25,023 bases of DNA. It comes from JBLKSS01 sp047607725 (GTDB taxonomy: Bacteria > Pseudomonadota > Gammaproteobacteria > Enterobacterales > Enterobacteriaceae). Shown piece by piece: positions 1 through 8,569 of the stretch. Numbering within the stretch: position 1 is the first letter of the stretch; every line of letters starts with the position of its first letter. The notes beneath the pieces were generated by a model. It was given only the letters and a program-made list of their open reading frames with translations. It was not told where the DNA came from and did no database searches. The translations under genes and the position numbers were made by a program. The DNA is taken from contig NZ_JBLKSS010000324.1 of NCBI RefSeq assembly GCF_047607725.1, forward strand, positions 1 to 25,023. The letters run 5' to 3'.

Positions 1-1
1 A

Positions 2-277
2 TCGATGGTCGCCGAGCGTGACGCCGCCCGCGCACAGTTTACCCACTATGAACAGGCGATAGCGCTGTTCAACCAGATAGCCGGAGCGACACAGGATGCA
101 CATCAGCACGCGGTGCAGGACTTTCAGCCCCGTATTGTCCAGATACGCGAGGCCATTACGCCTAAGCGCTGTGCTCGTCTGCCTGTGCCTGCTGGGGCTG
201 TTAACCGGCTGCGGGCGCACGCAGACAAGATACCTGCCCATCCAACCCGCGCCGATACCGGCCACGCTGCTCGATGA
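2..277 (+). CDS. lysB: LysB-like i-spanin (Rz analogue), 5'-truncated by window edge
   Basis: This is the C-terminal part of a P2-type LysB/Rz inner-membrane spanin subunit, which works with LysC to disrupt the outer membrane at the end of lysis. The frame is open from position 2, so the N-terminus and its membrane anchor lie upstream of the window, and the ATG at 5 is internal. What remains is the typical LysB pattern: AERDAARAQ, then LFNQIAGATQDA, then a Cys-containing stretch and the VPAGAVNRLRAHA segment. The last two thirds overlap the LysC gene in the +1 frame, which is the usual embedded i-spanin/o-spanin arrangement. Family assignment is from recalled sequence pattern. Confidence 0.75.
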   Translation, partial: SMVAERDAARAQFTHYEQAIALFNQIAGATQDAHQHAVQDFQPRIVQIREAITPKRCARLPVPAGAVNRLRAHADKIPAHPTRADTGHAAR

Positions 278-431
278 TTGTCCACCACCGGTCATCCCGG
301 AGCGCATGACGTGGGGCGACAGCGTGATACTCAACGAGAAGCTGTTGCTGGCGCTGGAGATGTGCAATCAGGATAAAGCCGCTTTGAGGCAGATTGAGGA
401 TATAAGACATGGGACGACAAACAAAAAATAA
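96..431 (+). CDS. lysC: LysC-like o-spanin lipoprotein (Rz1 analogue)
   Basis: This is the outer-membrane lipoprotein partner of LysB. It has a basic N-terminus, a hydrophobic stretch (about residues 21-36) and a lipobox L-T-G-C with the lipidated Cys at residue 39. A Pro-rich part (PIQPAPIPATLLDDCPPP) follows, then the family-typical WGDSVILNEKLLLALE and CNQDKAALRQIE segments. The reading frame starts inside lysB and extends past its stop. No good ribosome binding site precedes the ATG at 96, and a TTG at 135 would give a shorter, more usual signal peptide, so the exact start is uncertain. Its 3' end overlaps the small terminase gene by 23 nt. Confidence 0.8.
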   Translation: MHISTRCRTFSPVLSRYARPLRLSAVLVCLCLLGLLTGCGRTQTRYLPIQPAPIPATLLDDCPPPVIPERMTWGDSVILNEKLLLALEMCNQDKAALRQIEDIRHGTTNKK

Positions 432-807
432 AGTCGGTCGCCCGAGTGAGCTTGCACAAAGTCTGGAAAAGGCTAAAGCGTATTTGTTAGGGGACTATGA
501 AAAGCTGGGTGATGTTGTCCCGAGCATCGCCGGATTGGCTTGCTATCTCGCCGTATCGCGCTCATCAGTGTACGACTGGGCTAAACAATCCAATGAATTT
601 TCGTACATCGTAGAGGGCATTCTGGCCCTACAGGAAAATTGTTTAATTAACAAAGGATTGCAGGGCGAGTTTAACGCAACGATTGCCAAGCTTATGCTGA
701 CCAAACATGGCTACTCCGATAAGCAGGAGCTGACCGGCAAAGACGGCGGCCCACTTCAGGTAGAGACCAAACCACTCTCCTCACTATTTCATGATGACGA
801 ATCTTAA
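409..807 (+). CDS. terS: Terminase small subunit
   Basis: This 132-residue protein is probably the DNA-recognition subunit of the packaging terminase. It begins with a basic segment (GRQTKNKVGRPSE). A helix-turn-helix-like region follows at about residues 43-65 (IAGLACYLAVSRSSVYDWAK). The tail contains LQGEFNATIAKLMLTKHGYSDKQ, a pattern common in small terminases of this type, where the C-terminus contacts the large subunit. It overlaps the large subunit gene by 17 nt, indicating translational coupling. Length and position immediately before a clear TerL support the call. Confidence 0.85.
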   Translation: MGRQTKNKVGRPSELAQSLEKAKAYLLGDYEKLGDVVPSIAGLACYLAVSRSSVYDWAKQSNEFSYIVEGILALQENCLINKGLQGEFNATIAKLMLTKHGYSDKQELTGKDGGPLQVETKPLSSLFHDDES

Positions 808-2164
808 TGCTATTTTCCGTCCATTCATCCAGCCACATCGCTACAAGATTGCCAAAGGTGGACGGGGAAGCGGTAAATCATGGGCCATCGCACGACTACT
901 AGTAGAGATAGCGCGACGAGGCACTTATCGCTTTCTTTGCGCTCGTGAGTTCCAAGCCAGTATGGCCGATTCTGTTATCCAGTTGATTGCAGACACTATC
1001 CAGCGCGAAGGGTATCTGAAGGAGTTTGAGATTCACAAAGCGTATATCCGCCATCTTGCCACCGATAGCCTGTTTATGTTTTACGGTATAAAAAATAACG
1101 TTACCAAAATTAAATCGCTGGAAGGCATTGATATTGCGTGGGTGGAAGAAGCTGAAGCGGTGACCAAGGAGAGCTGGGATATTCTTATCCCCACTATCCG
1201 CAAACCGGGCAGTGAAATCTGGGTTAGCTTTAACCCGAAGAATATCCTCGACGACACCTATCAACGGTTTGTTGTCAATCCACCGGATGATATCTGCCTG
1301 CTGACGGTGAATTACACCGATAATCCCCATTTTCCTGACGTACTCCGCCTGGAAATGGAGGAGTGTAAGCGCAAGGATTACGACCTGTATTTGCACATCT
1401 GGGAAGGGGAGCCGGTCGCGGACAGCGACCTGGCGATTATCAAGCCGTTGTGGATTGCTGCGGCCGTCGATGCGCATATGACGCTGGGATTTGAGCCAGC
1501 GGGTAAAAAACGTATTGGTTTTGACGTCGCAGACGAGGGTGAGGATAGCAATGCGTTGATATTGTCCCACGGTTCAGTCGTTATGCATCTGGAGACGTGG
1601 AATAAAGGCGATGTTATTCAATCAGCAGACAGAGTGAAAAATTACGCTGAAAGCGTCATCGCTGATGAAATTATCTTTGACTCTATCGGCGTAGGGACGG
1701 GTGTGAAAGCACATTTGCGGCGAGTGAGTCGTATTACCGCGTCTGGCTTCAATGCCGGGGGGGCCGTTTTTAAACCTGATGCAAAATATGTTGATGGAAA
1801 AACCAACAAAGATATGTTTGCAAACCTCAAGGCACAGGCGTGGTGGGGCGTTCGGGAACGATTCTATAACACCTGGCGGGCCGTGGAGCATGTAAAGCAC
1901 CATCCCGACGATAGCGATTTTGTCAAAGGGCTGAGAGACGACCAACTCATTAGTCTTTCATCCTGTCTTTCATCACTTGACTATCTCAAGGCGGAATTGT
2001 CGCGCCCCTGGGTTGACTACGACAACAACGGCAGGGTCAAGGTGGAAAGTAAAAAGGACATGAAAAAACGCGGCATACCGTCCCCCAATCGGGCTGACGC
2101 TCTGATTATGGCCTTTGCGCCAACGTATAAACCTTTCCACATTCCTGATGAGGCCTTTTACTGA
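791..2164 (+). CDS. terL: Terminase large subunit (PBSX-type ATPase/nuclease)
   Basis: This is the packaging motor and headful nuclease, 457 residues, full length for the PBSX-like family. The ATPase domain has a Walker A motif GGRGSGKS at residues 23-30 and a Walker B motif with catalytic acid, IDIAWVEEAE, at 113-122. The C-terminal RNase H-like nuclease domain shows the expected acidic residues: D245 in GFDVADEG, D297 in IFDSIGVG and D436 in SPNRADALIM. ATG 791 and the following ATG 794 are both possible starts. The TGATG overlap with the portal gene couples the two. The gene appears intact. Confidence 0.95.
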   Translation: MMTNLNAIFRPFIQPHRYKIAKGGRGSGKSWAIARLLVEIARRGTYRFLCAREFQASMADSVIQLIADTIQREGYLKEFEIHKAYIRHLATDSLFMFYGIKNNVTKIKSLEGIDIAWVEEAEAVTKESWDILIPTIRKPGSEIWVSFNPKNILDDTYQRFVVNPPDDICLLTVNYTDNPHFPDVLRLEMEECKRKDYDLYLHIWEGEPVADSDLAIIKPLWIAAAVDAHMTLGFEPAGKKRIGFDVADEGEDSNALILSHGSVVMHLETWNKGDVIQSADRVKNYAESVIADEIIFDSIGVGTGVKAHLRRVSRITASGFNAGGAVFKPDAKYVDGKTNKDMFANLKAQAWWGVRERFYNTWRAVEHVKHHPDDSDFVKGLRDDQLISLSSCLSSLDYLKAELSRPWVDYDNNGRVKVESKKDMKKRGIPSPNRADALIMAFAPTYKPFHIPDEAFY

Positions 2165-3582
2165 TGGGCAGACGCGATAAAAAACGCGTGACAGCGGATG
2201 CGCCTGTTTCGCCGAAAAAACCGTTTTCTATCCCGCTGTCGGCGTTGAATACAGGAAATGATGCCAGGGTGGCGGCGTTTGAGCCCTACAAGCCGCCGGA
2301 GGGTGTCATTCCCGCAGAGCAACGCGACAGCGCGCTGGCAATGGACAGTACGCCTTATGAGACGTTAAACAGCTATAGCATGGGCTTTCAGTATGGTGGC
2401 TTCCGGGGCTATCCGTATCTTGCCATGTTGTCGCAAGCCCCGGAATACGCCAATGTCCACGCGGTCTTTGCCGATGAAATCACCCGGACAGGGATAAAAA
2501 TCACCAGCAGTGCCGATGAGCCCGCGCTGGTTGAGCACATGGAAGACTTGTTAATCAAGTATGGCGTTAAGGACATCGTGCATCATGCCGTCTTCCATGA
2601 CTCTCTGTTTGGAGTGGCGCATATCTATATTGATACCGGTGCGGATGACCATGAAAAGCAGAACCCGCTGTTCAAAGATCCGCGCAAGGTGAACGGCAAG
2701 TTGAAAGGGTTTCGTCTGGTTGAGCCGGTCTGGATGTACCCAGCGATGTACAATGCCAATGATCCGCTCGCCGATAATTACTATCGCCCGGATGCGTGGT
2801 TTGTTATGGGTAAAACGGTGCATGCCTCGCGTTTTATTGACCTGGTCTCGCGTCCCGTGTCGCAAATCCTCAAACCGTCTTACAACTTTGGAGGCCTGTC
2901 ACTGACGCAGCTCATGGAGCCTTACGTCAATGCATGGGCGCAAATCCGCCAGGAAATTCCCAAGATCATCAAGGCGTTCACGTTATCTGGCCTGAAAACA
3001 GATATGGACGCCAGAATGCAAAATCCTGCTGAATTCAAACGCCGTATTGACCTGATGGCCGAGTATCGCAACAACCGTGGCGTGCTGGCGCTTGACAAAG
3101 AAGAGGAGTTTTTCCAGGTCAATACTCCCATGACCGATCTGGAAAAACTGGCCACCAATTACCAGGAGCAGTTGTGTATCCCCTCGCGGATGCCGGTGAT
3201 TAAGCTGTTGGGCAATTTGCCCCCCGGGCTCAGCTCGAGTGGTCAGGGTGAGATCGATGTCTGGCATGAAACCGTGGCGGGGATCCAGGAGCGGGACGTT
3301 AGACCACTGATTAAAGCGATGCTGGATTACATTATGCTCGCTGAGTTGGGGGAAATTCGTGAAGAAATTGATTTCGAGTTTAATCCCCTGGAAGAGATGA
3401 GTGATATTGAGCTGGCTGATGTACGTCTGAAAAACGCGCAGGCACTCAGTACGTTGCAAATCGCCGGTACCATTGATACGGCAGACGGTCACCAGTGGTT
3501 GATGAATGACCTGCATTCCGGCTTCGGCTTCCTGAAGGACACGGAACATGAACAAGAGGAAGAATACGAAGAAGACGCTTGA
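2164..3582 (+). CDS. Portal protein (DUF1073 type)
   Basis: This 472-residue portal protein forms the dodecameric ring through which DNA enters the capsid. Recognisable family features are the N-terminal MGFQYGGFRGYPYLAMLSQ region followed by EYANVHAVFADEITRTG, a central PVWMYPAMYNANDPLADNYY-like segment, and the KLLGNLPPGLSSSGQGEID stretch near residue 350, which is typical of DUF1073/phage_portal_3 proteins. The C-terminus is acidic (EHEQEEEYEEDA). It starts on the TGATG overlap with terL, and its last 35 nt overlap the minor head gene. No lesions seen. Confidence 0.9.
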   Translation: MGRRDKKRVTADAPVSPKKPFSIPLSALNTGNDARVAAFEPYKPPEGVIPAEQRDSALAMDSTPYETLNSYSMGFQYGGFRGYPYLAMLSQAPEYANVHAVFADEITRTGIKITSSADEPALVEHMEDLLIKYGVKDIVHHAVFHDSLFGVAHIYIDTGADDHEKQNPLFKDPRKVNGKLKGFRLVEPVWMYPAMYNANDPLADNYYRPDAWFVMGKTVHASRFIDLVSRPVSQILKPSYNFGGLSLTQLMEPYVNAWAQIRQEIPKIIKAFTLSGLKTDMDARMQNPAEFKRRIDLMAEYRNNRGVLALDKEEEFFQVNTPMTDLEKLATNYQEQLCIPSRMPVIKLLGNLPPGLSSSGQGEIDVWHETVAGIQERDVRPLIKAMLDYIMLAELGEIREEIDFEFNPLEEMSDIELADVRLKNAQALSTLQIAGTIDTADGHQWLMNDLHSGFGFLKDTEHEQEEEYEEDA

Positions 3583-4333
3583 TCCGGTTCTGCCCAATGC
3601 CAGCATTACGTGCTGGTATGAGCGGACGCTGCGCCGCGATATCAGGGCGATGTCTCGTGAGGTGATAACGGCTATCCAGTCGGTTTTTAACGAGACGGGG
3701 ATGGCAAACGATGCCAGCCCGGCGGCGCATTTTAGAACGTTGCTGCGCCAGCTCACCACGCGTTGGGGACGGCGCTTCAATCGATTATCGCAAGAGATAG
3801 CAAAGACCTTTTATGCACGTACACAAGGTCATACTGACCGGGCCCTGATAGTGCAGCTCAAGGCGATGGGCTTTGCCCTTGATTTCAACATGACCGCCGA
3901 GATGCACAATGCCTCAACCGCGATCATCGCCGAGAATGTCTCGCTGATAAAATCGATACCGCAGAACTATTTCACACAGATTGAGTCACTAGTGATGCAG
4001 TCAGTAGCACGCGGCAGCGATTTGGGTACCCTGACGCAGCAGTTAACCGAGCAATACCGCGTCACGGCGCGTCGGGCGCAGCTGATTGCACGAGACCAGA
4101 CCCGCAAGGCCAATGCGACGCTGGCGGTTATCCGGCAACGTTCGCTGGGGATAACCAGGGGTATCTGGCAGCACACTGGTGCCGGTCAACATCCCAGGGC
4201 TGACCATGTGGCCGCCAGTGGCCGCGAGTTTGACCTCGCCAAAGGGTGTCTGATTAGCGGCGAATATCTTTTTCCCGGACAAAAAATTAACTGTGGCTGC
4301 ATCTGGCGGCCCGTTCTCCCGTTTCAGGATTAA
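3548..4333 (+). CDS. Minor head protein, Mu gpF-like (phage head morphogenesis)
   Basis: This 261-residue minor capsid protein is expected to associate with the portal during head assembly. The C-terminal half carries the Mu-F signature: ARDQTRKANATLAV (about residues 180-195), then HPRADHVAASGREFD, and ending in FPGQKINCGCIWRP, matching the family's PG..INCRC pattern. An AAGGA at 3536-3540 lies 7 nt before the ATG and supports this start, within the portal gene's 3' end. Apparently intact. Confidence 0.88.
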   Translation: MNKRKNTKKTLDPVLPNASITCWYERTLRRDIRAMSREVITAIQSVFNETGMANDASPAAHFRTLLRQLTTRWGRRFNRLSQEIAKTFYARTQGHTDRALIVQLKAMGFALDFNMTAEMHNASTAIIAENVSLIKSIPQNYFTQIESLVMQSVARGSDLGTLTQQLTEQYRVTARRAQLIARDQTRKANATLAVIRQRSLGITRGIWQHTGAGQHPRADHVAASGREFDLAKGCLISGEYLFPGQKINCGCIWRPVLPFQD

Positions 4334-4336
4334 TCC

Positions 4337-5440
4337 ATGCCAATCAGAAATGAACGCCTTGCGATGGACTCCGCCCGCGAGGTGGACCGGTTCGGCAAGA
4401 TGTTTGTGCGCGACAATCGCATCAGCAAGGCCACCATCAACGACTATTACGGGGAGGAAATCCCCGGCCATGAAAAACTTGGACTGCAAAAAAAGCGGCT
4501 CTATCGCCTTTTACGGGCCCCCGAGGAGCTTGAGCAGTCCACCGCCAGTTTTCGCGGTATTCCCGTGCTGCTGGGGCATCCCGAGAACAATAACACCCGG
4601 CCACTGGCTGAATTGGCGGTCGGCGCGGTGATGAACGATGTGCGCTATGAACATCCTTACCTGGTGGCCTCTATTGTGGTCTGGGATGCGGGTGCATAGG
4701 CCGGTATCGAAACCGATATCCAGCGCGAACTCTCCCCGTCATACAAGTACACGGCGGATATGACACCGGGTGAGTTTGAAGGTGAAAACTATGATGGGGT
4801 GATGCGCGATATTCACGCTTATCACCTCGCCATCGTACCGGACGGGCGCACGGGCCCGGATATTCTCGTCAATGACGCAAAACCAGAGGGTTTACCCATG
4901 TCAGAAGAAAAAGACACCTCGGCGCAGGATGATGTGCTCGCGGGTCTCAAGGAGCGCTTGCCAAACGCAAGCGATGAAGAATTACAGTCGGTTTCTGAGT
5001 TTATGGCTAAGCGCGCCGCAAAAGCCAATGACGAAGAGCAAGACAAAAAAGCCGATGATGAAGAGGACAAAAACGAAAAAGCGGATGACCAGGAGGACGA
5101 TAAAAAAGCCAACGATGCGCGACCGCTGACCGCCAATGATGCGGCGATTATCGCCCGTCAGGCAACCGAACAGGGCCGTAAGGCGGCCTGGACGGACTTT
5201 ATGGCGTTACGTCAGGCCGAGCGCGACTGTGCCTCCCTGATTGGTGAAGTCGCCTGTGATTCGGCCGAAGACGTGTACCGACTGGCGCTGGCGCAAGAAG
5301 GTATCGACACCCAAGGTGTTCACCCTTCCGCGTTGCCAAAAATGGTTGAAGTGCTGAAATCCCGGCCCTCACAACCGCCCACCGTGGCGATGGATGCCCA
5401 TTCCGTTAACCGCGTAGACAGCTTCTTTGGAGGTCAATAA
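4337..5440 (+). pseudogene. DUF2213 protein (putative prohead protease/scaffold) interrupted by in-frame TAG
   Basis: Two open stretches, 4337-4699 and 4700-5440, lie in the same reading frame and are separated only by a TAG at 4697-4699. Together they make a 367-codon DUF2213-type protein: N-terminal MDSAREVDRFGKMFVRDN, then IPGHEKLGL, PEELEQS and VASIVVWDAGA. After the stop come ETDIQRELSPSYKY, DMTPGEFEGENYDGVMRDI and VPDGRTGPDI, all consistent with the family core. A highly charged Lys/Asp/Glu linker follows (about 5030-5115), then a C-terminal helix-rich part. Proteins in this capsid-adjacent position are thought to act in capsid assembly or maturation; that role is inferred. A CAG to TAG change would explain the stop. 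Reinitiation at ATG 4760 or suppression could still give product. Confidence 0.85.
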
Positions 5441-5922
5441 TGGCATTTCAACAAAACGTCGAGCTGTATCCTGCTCCTGGGCGTGAAGGGGCGTTTGCCT
5501 CCTGTAATGATGCTTTCGCCGTACCGCCGCCGGCTGACGGGTTTCGGGCGGGGAAAAATGGCCTGAACATGGCTCGTTTCGCCTGGCGCGACACCACCAG
5601 TGATGTGCTTCTTAACAATACCGGCACCGGTAAACCGCTTGGCTTTGTTGGTAATGAGATGACCGGCATCATCGGCCTATTTGACGCGACCACCATGAAA
5701 ATCAGTGCCGGTACCCACGTCTCCGTGTACATGACCGGGGATTTTTGGGCAAAAGCCGCGACTACCGCCGCCATTGGGCAGAAAGTATTTGCCGTACTGG
5801 CCGATGGCACCCTGAAAACCGGGGAGGCAGATGCCACCGTTGACGGTGCACTGGAAACCCCCTTCGTGGTCATGACCGCCGCTGCTGTCGGTGAAATATT
5901 CAAAATGTCGAGCTGGAGCTAA
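5440..5922 (+). CDS. Capsid cement/decoration-like protein
   Basis: This 160-residue protein lies between the DUF2213 gene and the major capsid gene. It starts on a TAATG overlap with a strong GGAGG site at 5429-5433. The sequence is rich in Gly, Ala and Thr and predicted mainly beta: GLNMARFAWRDTTSDVLLNN, then GKPLGFVGNEMTGII, then AGTHVSVYMTGDFWAKA. This matches the general pattern of structural cement (gp24-like) proteins that stabilise capsids in related phages. The function is inferred from pattern and position; no catalytic motif is seen. Confidence 0.7.
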   Translation: MAFQQNVELYPAPGREGAFASCNDAFAVPPPADGFRAGKNGLNMARFAWRDTTSDVLLNNTGTGKPLGFVGNEMTGIIGLFDATTMKISAGTHVSVYMTGDFWAKAATTAAIGQKVFAVLADGTLKTGEADATVDGALETPFVVMTAAAVGEIFKMSSWS

Positions 5923-5924
5923 CC

Positions 5925-6956
5925 ATGTCAGGACTTACTCAACAGGATTTTCATGCGGTGATGAACCGCGCCAAGGCCGGTGGTGTGACACTGCCGGCGT
6001 CCGTCAGTCGCCTCTATCTGGCCAATGACGCGCAGCCGTTGCCTTCTACCGTCACCAACGGCGGTATTCCTGCTATCGTTGCCGGCGGCATTGATCCGAC
6101 CATACTGAAAACCATTTTCGCACCAACGCGCGCGGCTGAAATTTACGGGGAACGCAAGCTGGGGGCCTGGGAGCTGGATTACCATCTGATTGGCCGCTCG
6201 GAATACTCAGGCGAGACCGTGTCTTATGGCGATTACAATAATAACGGCGCGAACCAGGTCAATATCCAATGGGAGAATATCCGCCAGTATCGTTACCAGA
6301 GCATGATCACCTATGGCGATCTGGAAGTGAAGCGTTACGGTTTGGCACTGGTCAATTATGTGGCTGAAAAGCAGAATGCCATTGCCAACACATTGAATAT
6401 CGTGCGCAACAAGTTCGCTTTCTACGGCGTTTCAGGCGTGAACCACGGGGCGCTGAATGATCCGTCCCTGCCCACGCCGATTACTCCCGTGGCGAATGCC
6501 AGTAAGAAAACGCAGTGGAAAGATAAAACCATCCAGGAGCGCTACAACGATATTCTGGCGCTGTACGGCGATCTGGTCGGTCGCACTCACGGTGCCGTCG
6601 GAGATGGGGTAGATATGGCCTCGCCGTTAAAACTGGTGCTTTCTAACCAGGCGTCCGTCTACCTGAAAAGCGCTAATGAAAGCTTCAACACCTCGCTGGA
6701 AGACATGATTAAGAAAGCCTTCCCGAATCTGGTGATTGAAACCGCGCCGCAGTTCAGTACCGATGCCGGTGAACTGATGCAGATGTTCCTGTCGGAATGG
6801 GGTGGCCAGCCGTCATGCTATGTGGCCTTCTCGGAAAAATACCGCGCGCATCCGGTTATCACCCAGCCGTCAAGCTGGGAGCAGAAAGTGTCCGCCGGAA
6901 CCTTTGGTACCGTCATTACACAGCCGATGCTGTTTGCTCAAATGTTGGGGATTTAA
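5925..6956 (+). CDS. Major capsid protein (DUF2184 type)
   Basis: This 343-residue protein is placed where the major head protein is expected. Family-typical segments are FAPTRAAEIYGERKLGAWEL (about residues 67-86), YSGETVSYGDYNNNG, RQYRYQSMITYGDLEVKRYG and, at the C-terminus, AFSEKYRAHPVITQPSSWEQ followed by QKVSAGTFGTVITQP. These resemble DUF2184 capsid proteins, which have the HK97 fold. The start follows the previous stop by 2 nt. The gene is intact, so the head shell could in principle still be made. Confidence 0.88.
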   Translation: MSGLTQQDFHAVMNRAKAGGVTLPASVSRLYLANDAQPLPSTVTNGGIPAIVAGGIDPTILKTIFAPTRAAEIYGERKLGAWELDYHLIGRSEYSGETVSYGDYNNNGANQVNIQWENIRQYRYQSMITYGDLEVKRYGLALVNYVAEKQNAIANTLNIVRNKFAFYGVSGVNHGALNDPSLPTPITPVANASKKTQWKDKTIQERYNDILALYGDLVGRTHGAVGDGVDMASPLKLVLSNQASVYLKSANESFNTSLEDMIKKAFPNLVIETAPQFSTDAGELMQMFLSEWGGQPSCYVAFSEKYRAHPVITQPSSWEQKVSAGTFGTVITQPMLFAQMLGI

Positions 6957-6958
6957 TC

Positions 6959-7318
6959 ATGGCACAAAAAATCATTGTGGGATGCCGCCTGCCACACGGT
7001 CTTAGCATCACGGTTGATGGCGTCCGCGTGACCTTTAGCGGTGCCAGTCGCGGCATTAAATCTGAAGAGGGGGTGTTTACGCCCTTCGGTGTGAATGGCT
7101 GTGGTATTACCCGTGATGTCGATGGCGAGTGGTTCGACACATTTTTGGGGCTTTACGCCGACGCGCCTTATGTCCAGAAGGGATTGATTTTTCAAATCAA
7201 GTCCGAAAACGCCATTCATGACACCACCCGTGAACGCAAAGGGGTAAAAACCGGCATGGAGCAGGTGGGGCCGAAAGACGGCGATGGTAAAGGTGCTGTC
7301 GTCACGGAGCGCGTGTAA
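6959..7318 (+). CDS. Conserved phage protein downstream of capsid gene, unknown function
   Basis: This 119-residue protein begins MAQKIIVGCRLPHGLSITVD. The frame is open further upstream inside the capsid gene (to 6797), but the ATG at 6959, 2 nt after the capsid stop, is the sensible start. It is predicted mainly beta, with HGLSITVDGVRVTFSG and TRDVDGEWFDTFLGLYADAP. The C-terminal tail is rich in Lys and Gly. I do not recognise a named domain. The position between capsid and neck genes suggests a virion component or assembly factor, which is inference. Confidence 0.8.
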   Translation: MAQKIIVGCRLPHGLSITVDGVRVTFSGASRGIKSEEGVFTPFGVNGCGITRDVDGEWFDTFLGLYADAPYVQKGLIFQIKSENAIHDTTRERKGVKTGMEQVGPKDGDGKGAVVTERV

Positions 7319-7741
7319 ATGGCGGCGGTCACGCTTGATATCCCCCGATTTCGGGCGTGGTATCCGCGCTTTGGCAACGTTACCAATGATGCCCTGGAAC
7401 ACCTTTTTGAGCTGGCCTGTATGGGGTTTGATAACAGCGATTTTTCGCTCGAATCAAACCTCGATAAACGCGAGCGCCTGCCGTATTTGCTGCTGGCCCA
7501 CCTAGCCTATGGCCGCTATGGTGACGCGGACGGTCATGGTGGTGAGGGGGCTGTGGGACGTATCGGCAGCGCCAGCGAAGGCAGCGTCAGCGTCTCTTTT
7601 GATATTGGCGCTGGACTGCCCTTTGACGCCGTCTGGTATATGCAGAGCGAATATGGGCAACTCTTCTGGCAGCTGACCAAACCCTACCGGCTGTTTGCCT
7701 ATTTCCCCGGCGAAACAGGAGGGGCACGTTGCGTAAGATGA
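7319..7741 (+). CDS. Head-tail adaptor, DUF4054-like
   Basis: This 140-residue protein starts directly after the preceding TAA. The pattern LDIPRFRAWYPRFGNVTNDA at the N-terminus, ERLPYLLLAHLAYGRYGD in the middle and VGRIGSASEGSVSVSFD, then WYMQSEYGQLFWQLTKPYR, fits DUF4054 proteins, which are head-to-tail adaptors near the portal (gp6-like role). The 3' end overlaps the next gene by 13 nt. Confidence 0.8.
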   Translation: MAAVTLDIPRFRAWYPRFGNVTNDALEHLFELACMGFDNSDFSLESNLDKRERLPYLLLAHLAYGRYGDADGHGGEGAVGRIGSASEGSVSVSFDIGAGLPFDAVWYMQSEYGQLFWQLTKPYRLFAYFPGETGGARCVR

Positions 7742-8193
7742 AAGCCCTTCTTGACGCGCAGGAGAAGCAGCTTCAGTCACGCAGACTGAAAGTGGGCTTT
7801 GCCTCAGGCGCAACCTACCCTGATGGCACGTCGGTGCCGGTGGTGGCTTATACGAATGAGGTAGGACGACCGGAGAAAAGGCAGCCTCCACGCCCTTTTT
7901 TTCGTATTGCCATCGCTGAACATCAGGCGGACTGGGTGCGTACCTGTACTCGGGCGTTACGTGCCGGCGTAGACACCGATACAGCATTAAATCTGGTGGG
8001 CGAGCAGGCGGTTGCGGATGTGCAGGCCTCAATTCTGGCGCTGTCATCCCCACCATTGGCACAGAAGACCCTTTACCGGAGACGCACGCGACAAGCGCCG
8101 CCCAAAAACCTTAACGATGATCCTCTGGTTGATACACGTGTGATGTTAAACAGCGTCACGCACTGGGTAGGAGGCGAGGATGAACCTGCATAA
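7729..8193 (+). CDS. HK97 gp10-like tail completion / virion morphogenesis protein
   Basis: This 154-residue protein starts at TTG 7729, chosen because AGGAGGGG (7717-7724) sits about 6 nt upstream; the next in-frame ATG (7738) would be too far. The segment RRLKVGFASGATYPDG, then VPVVAYTNEVG and PPRPFFRIAIAEHQADW, is the pattern seen in gp10-like tail completion proteins. The middle part reads NLVGEQAVADVQASILALSS, also typical. It probably acts where the tail joins the head. The 3' end overlaps the next gene by 14 nt. Confidence 0.72.
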   Translation: MRKMKALLDAQEKQLQSRRLKVGFASGATYPDGTSVPVVAYTNEVGRPEKRQPPRPFFRIAIAEHQADWVRTCTRALRAGVDTDTALNLVGEQAVADVQASILALSSPPLAQKTLYRRRTRQAPPKNLNDDPLVDTRVMLNSVTHWVGGEDEPA

Positions 8194-8569
8194 GCTGGCC
8201 AGCCGGGCGATTGGCCGCGTCAATCCGTTTATTGAGGCGCGCGTACGTCGCGCGTCCGGGTGGACGGCATCACCCGGTGCCAGGCAGAAACCCCAATACC
8301 AGCCAGATCAGCGCGTCTCTATCCAGTTTCAGCCATTATCATCCGACGATCTGCAGCATGTTGACGGCCTGAATCTTCAGGGGATAGTGAAGTCCATTTA
8401 CGTTGACGGCAATTTTTATGGGGCAGTACGCCGTGAGCAAATAGGCGGCGATCTGTTTCTTGTCAATGGCGAGACCTGGCTGGTTGAACAGGCAATAGAG
8501 CTGTGGCCGGACTGGTGCCGGCTCCTGGTCAGGAGGCAGGATGATGCAAGTGACCTTAACGCTGGATGA
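8180..8569 (+). CDS. Neck/collar-like phage protein
   Basis: This 129-residue protein overlaps both neighbours (14 nt upstream, 29 nt downstream). It has an Arg-rich start (ASRAIGRVNPFIEARVRRAS), a beta-rich core (QRVSIQFQPLSSDDLQHVDG, VKSIYVDGNFYGAVRREQIG) and the segment GETWLVEQAIELWPDWCRLL. Genes with this look and position encode collar or head-closure components in related myophages such as the E217 type. That assignment rests on synteny and remembered pattern rather than a catalytic motif. Confidence 0.62.
   Translation: MNLHKLASRAIGRVNPFIEARVRRASGWTASPGARQKPQYQPDQRVSIQFQPLSSDDLQHVDGLNLQGIVKSIYVDGNFYGAVRREQIGGDLFLVNGETWLVEQAIELWPDWCRLLVRRQDDASDLNAG

Noticed and set aside
899..1570. 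Long minus-strand open frame opposite the large terminase gene
   Set aside because: It is antisense to a protein with clear Walker and nuclease motifs, and its translation resembles no protein family; it follows from codon bias of the real gene.
2983..3780. 265-codon minus-strand frame across the portal and minor head genes
   Set aside because: It spans the junction of two well-supported + strand genes and shows no recognisable domain or binding site.
4760..5440. Independent gene starting at ATG 4760
   Set aside because: The frame is continuous with the upstream DUF2213 half apart from one TAG, and conserved family residues lie between the TAG and this ATG, so it is the second half of a broken gene.
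6797..6958. Upstream extension of the gene that ends at 7318
   Set aside because: This part lies inside the intact major capsid gene in another frame; ATG 6959 right after the capsid stop is the better start.
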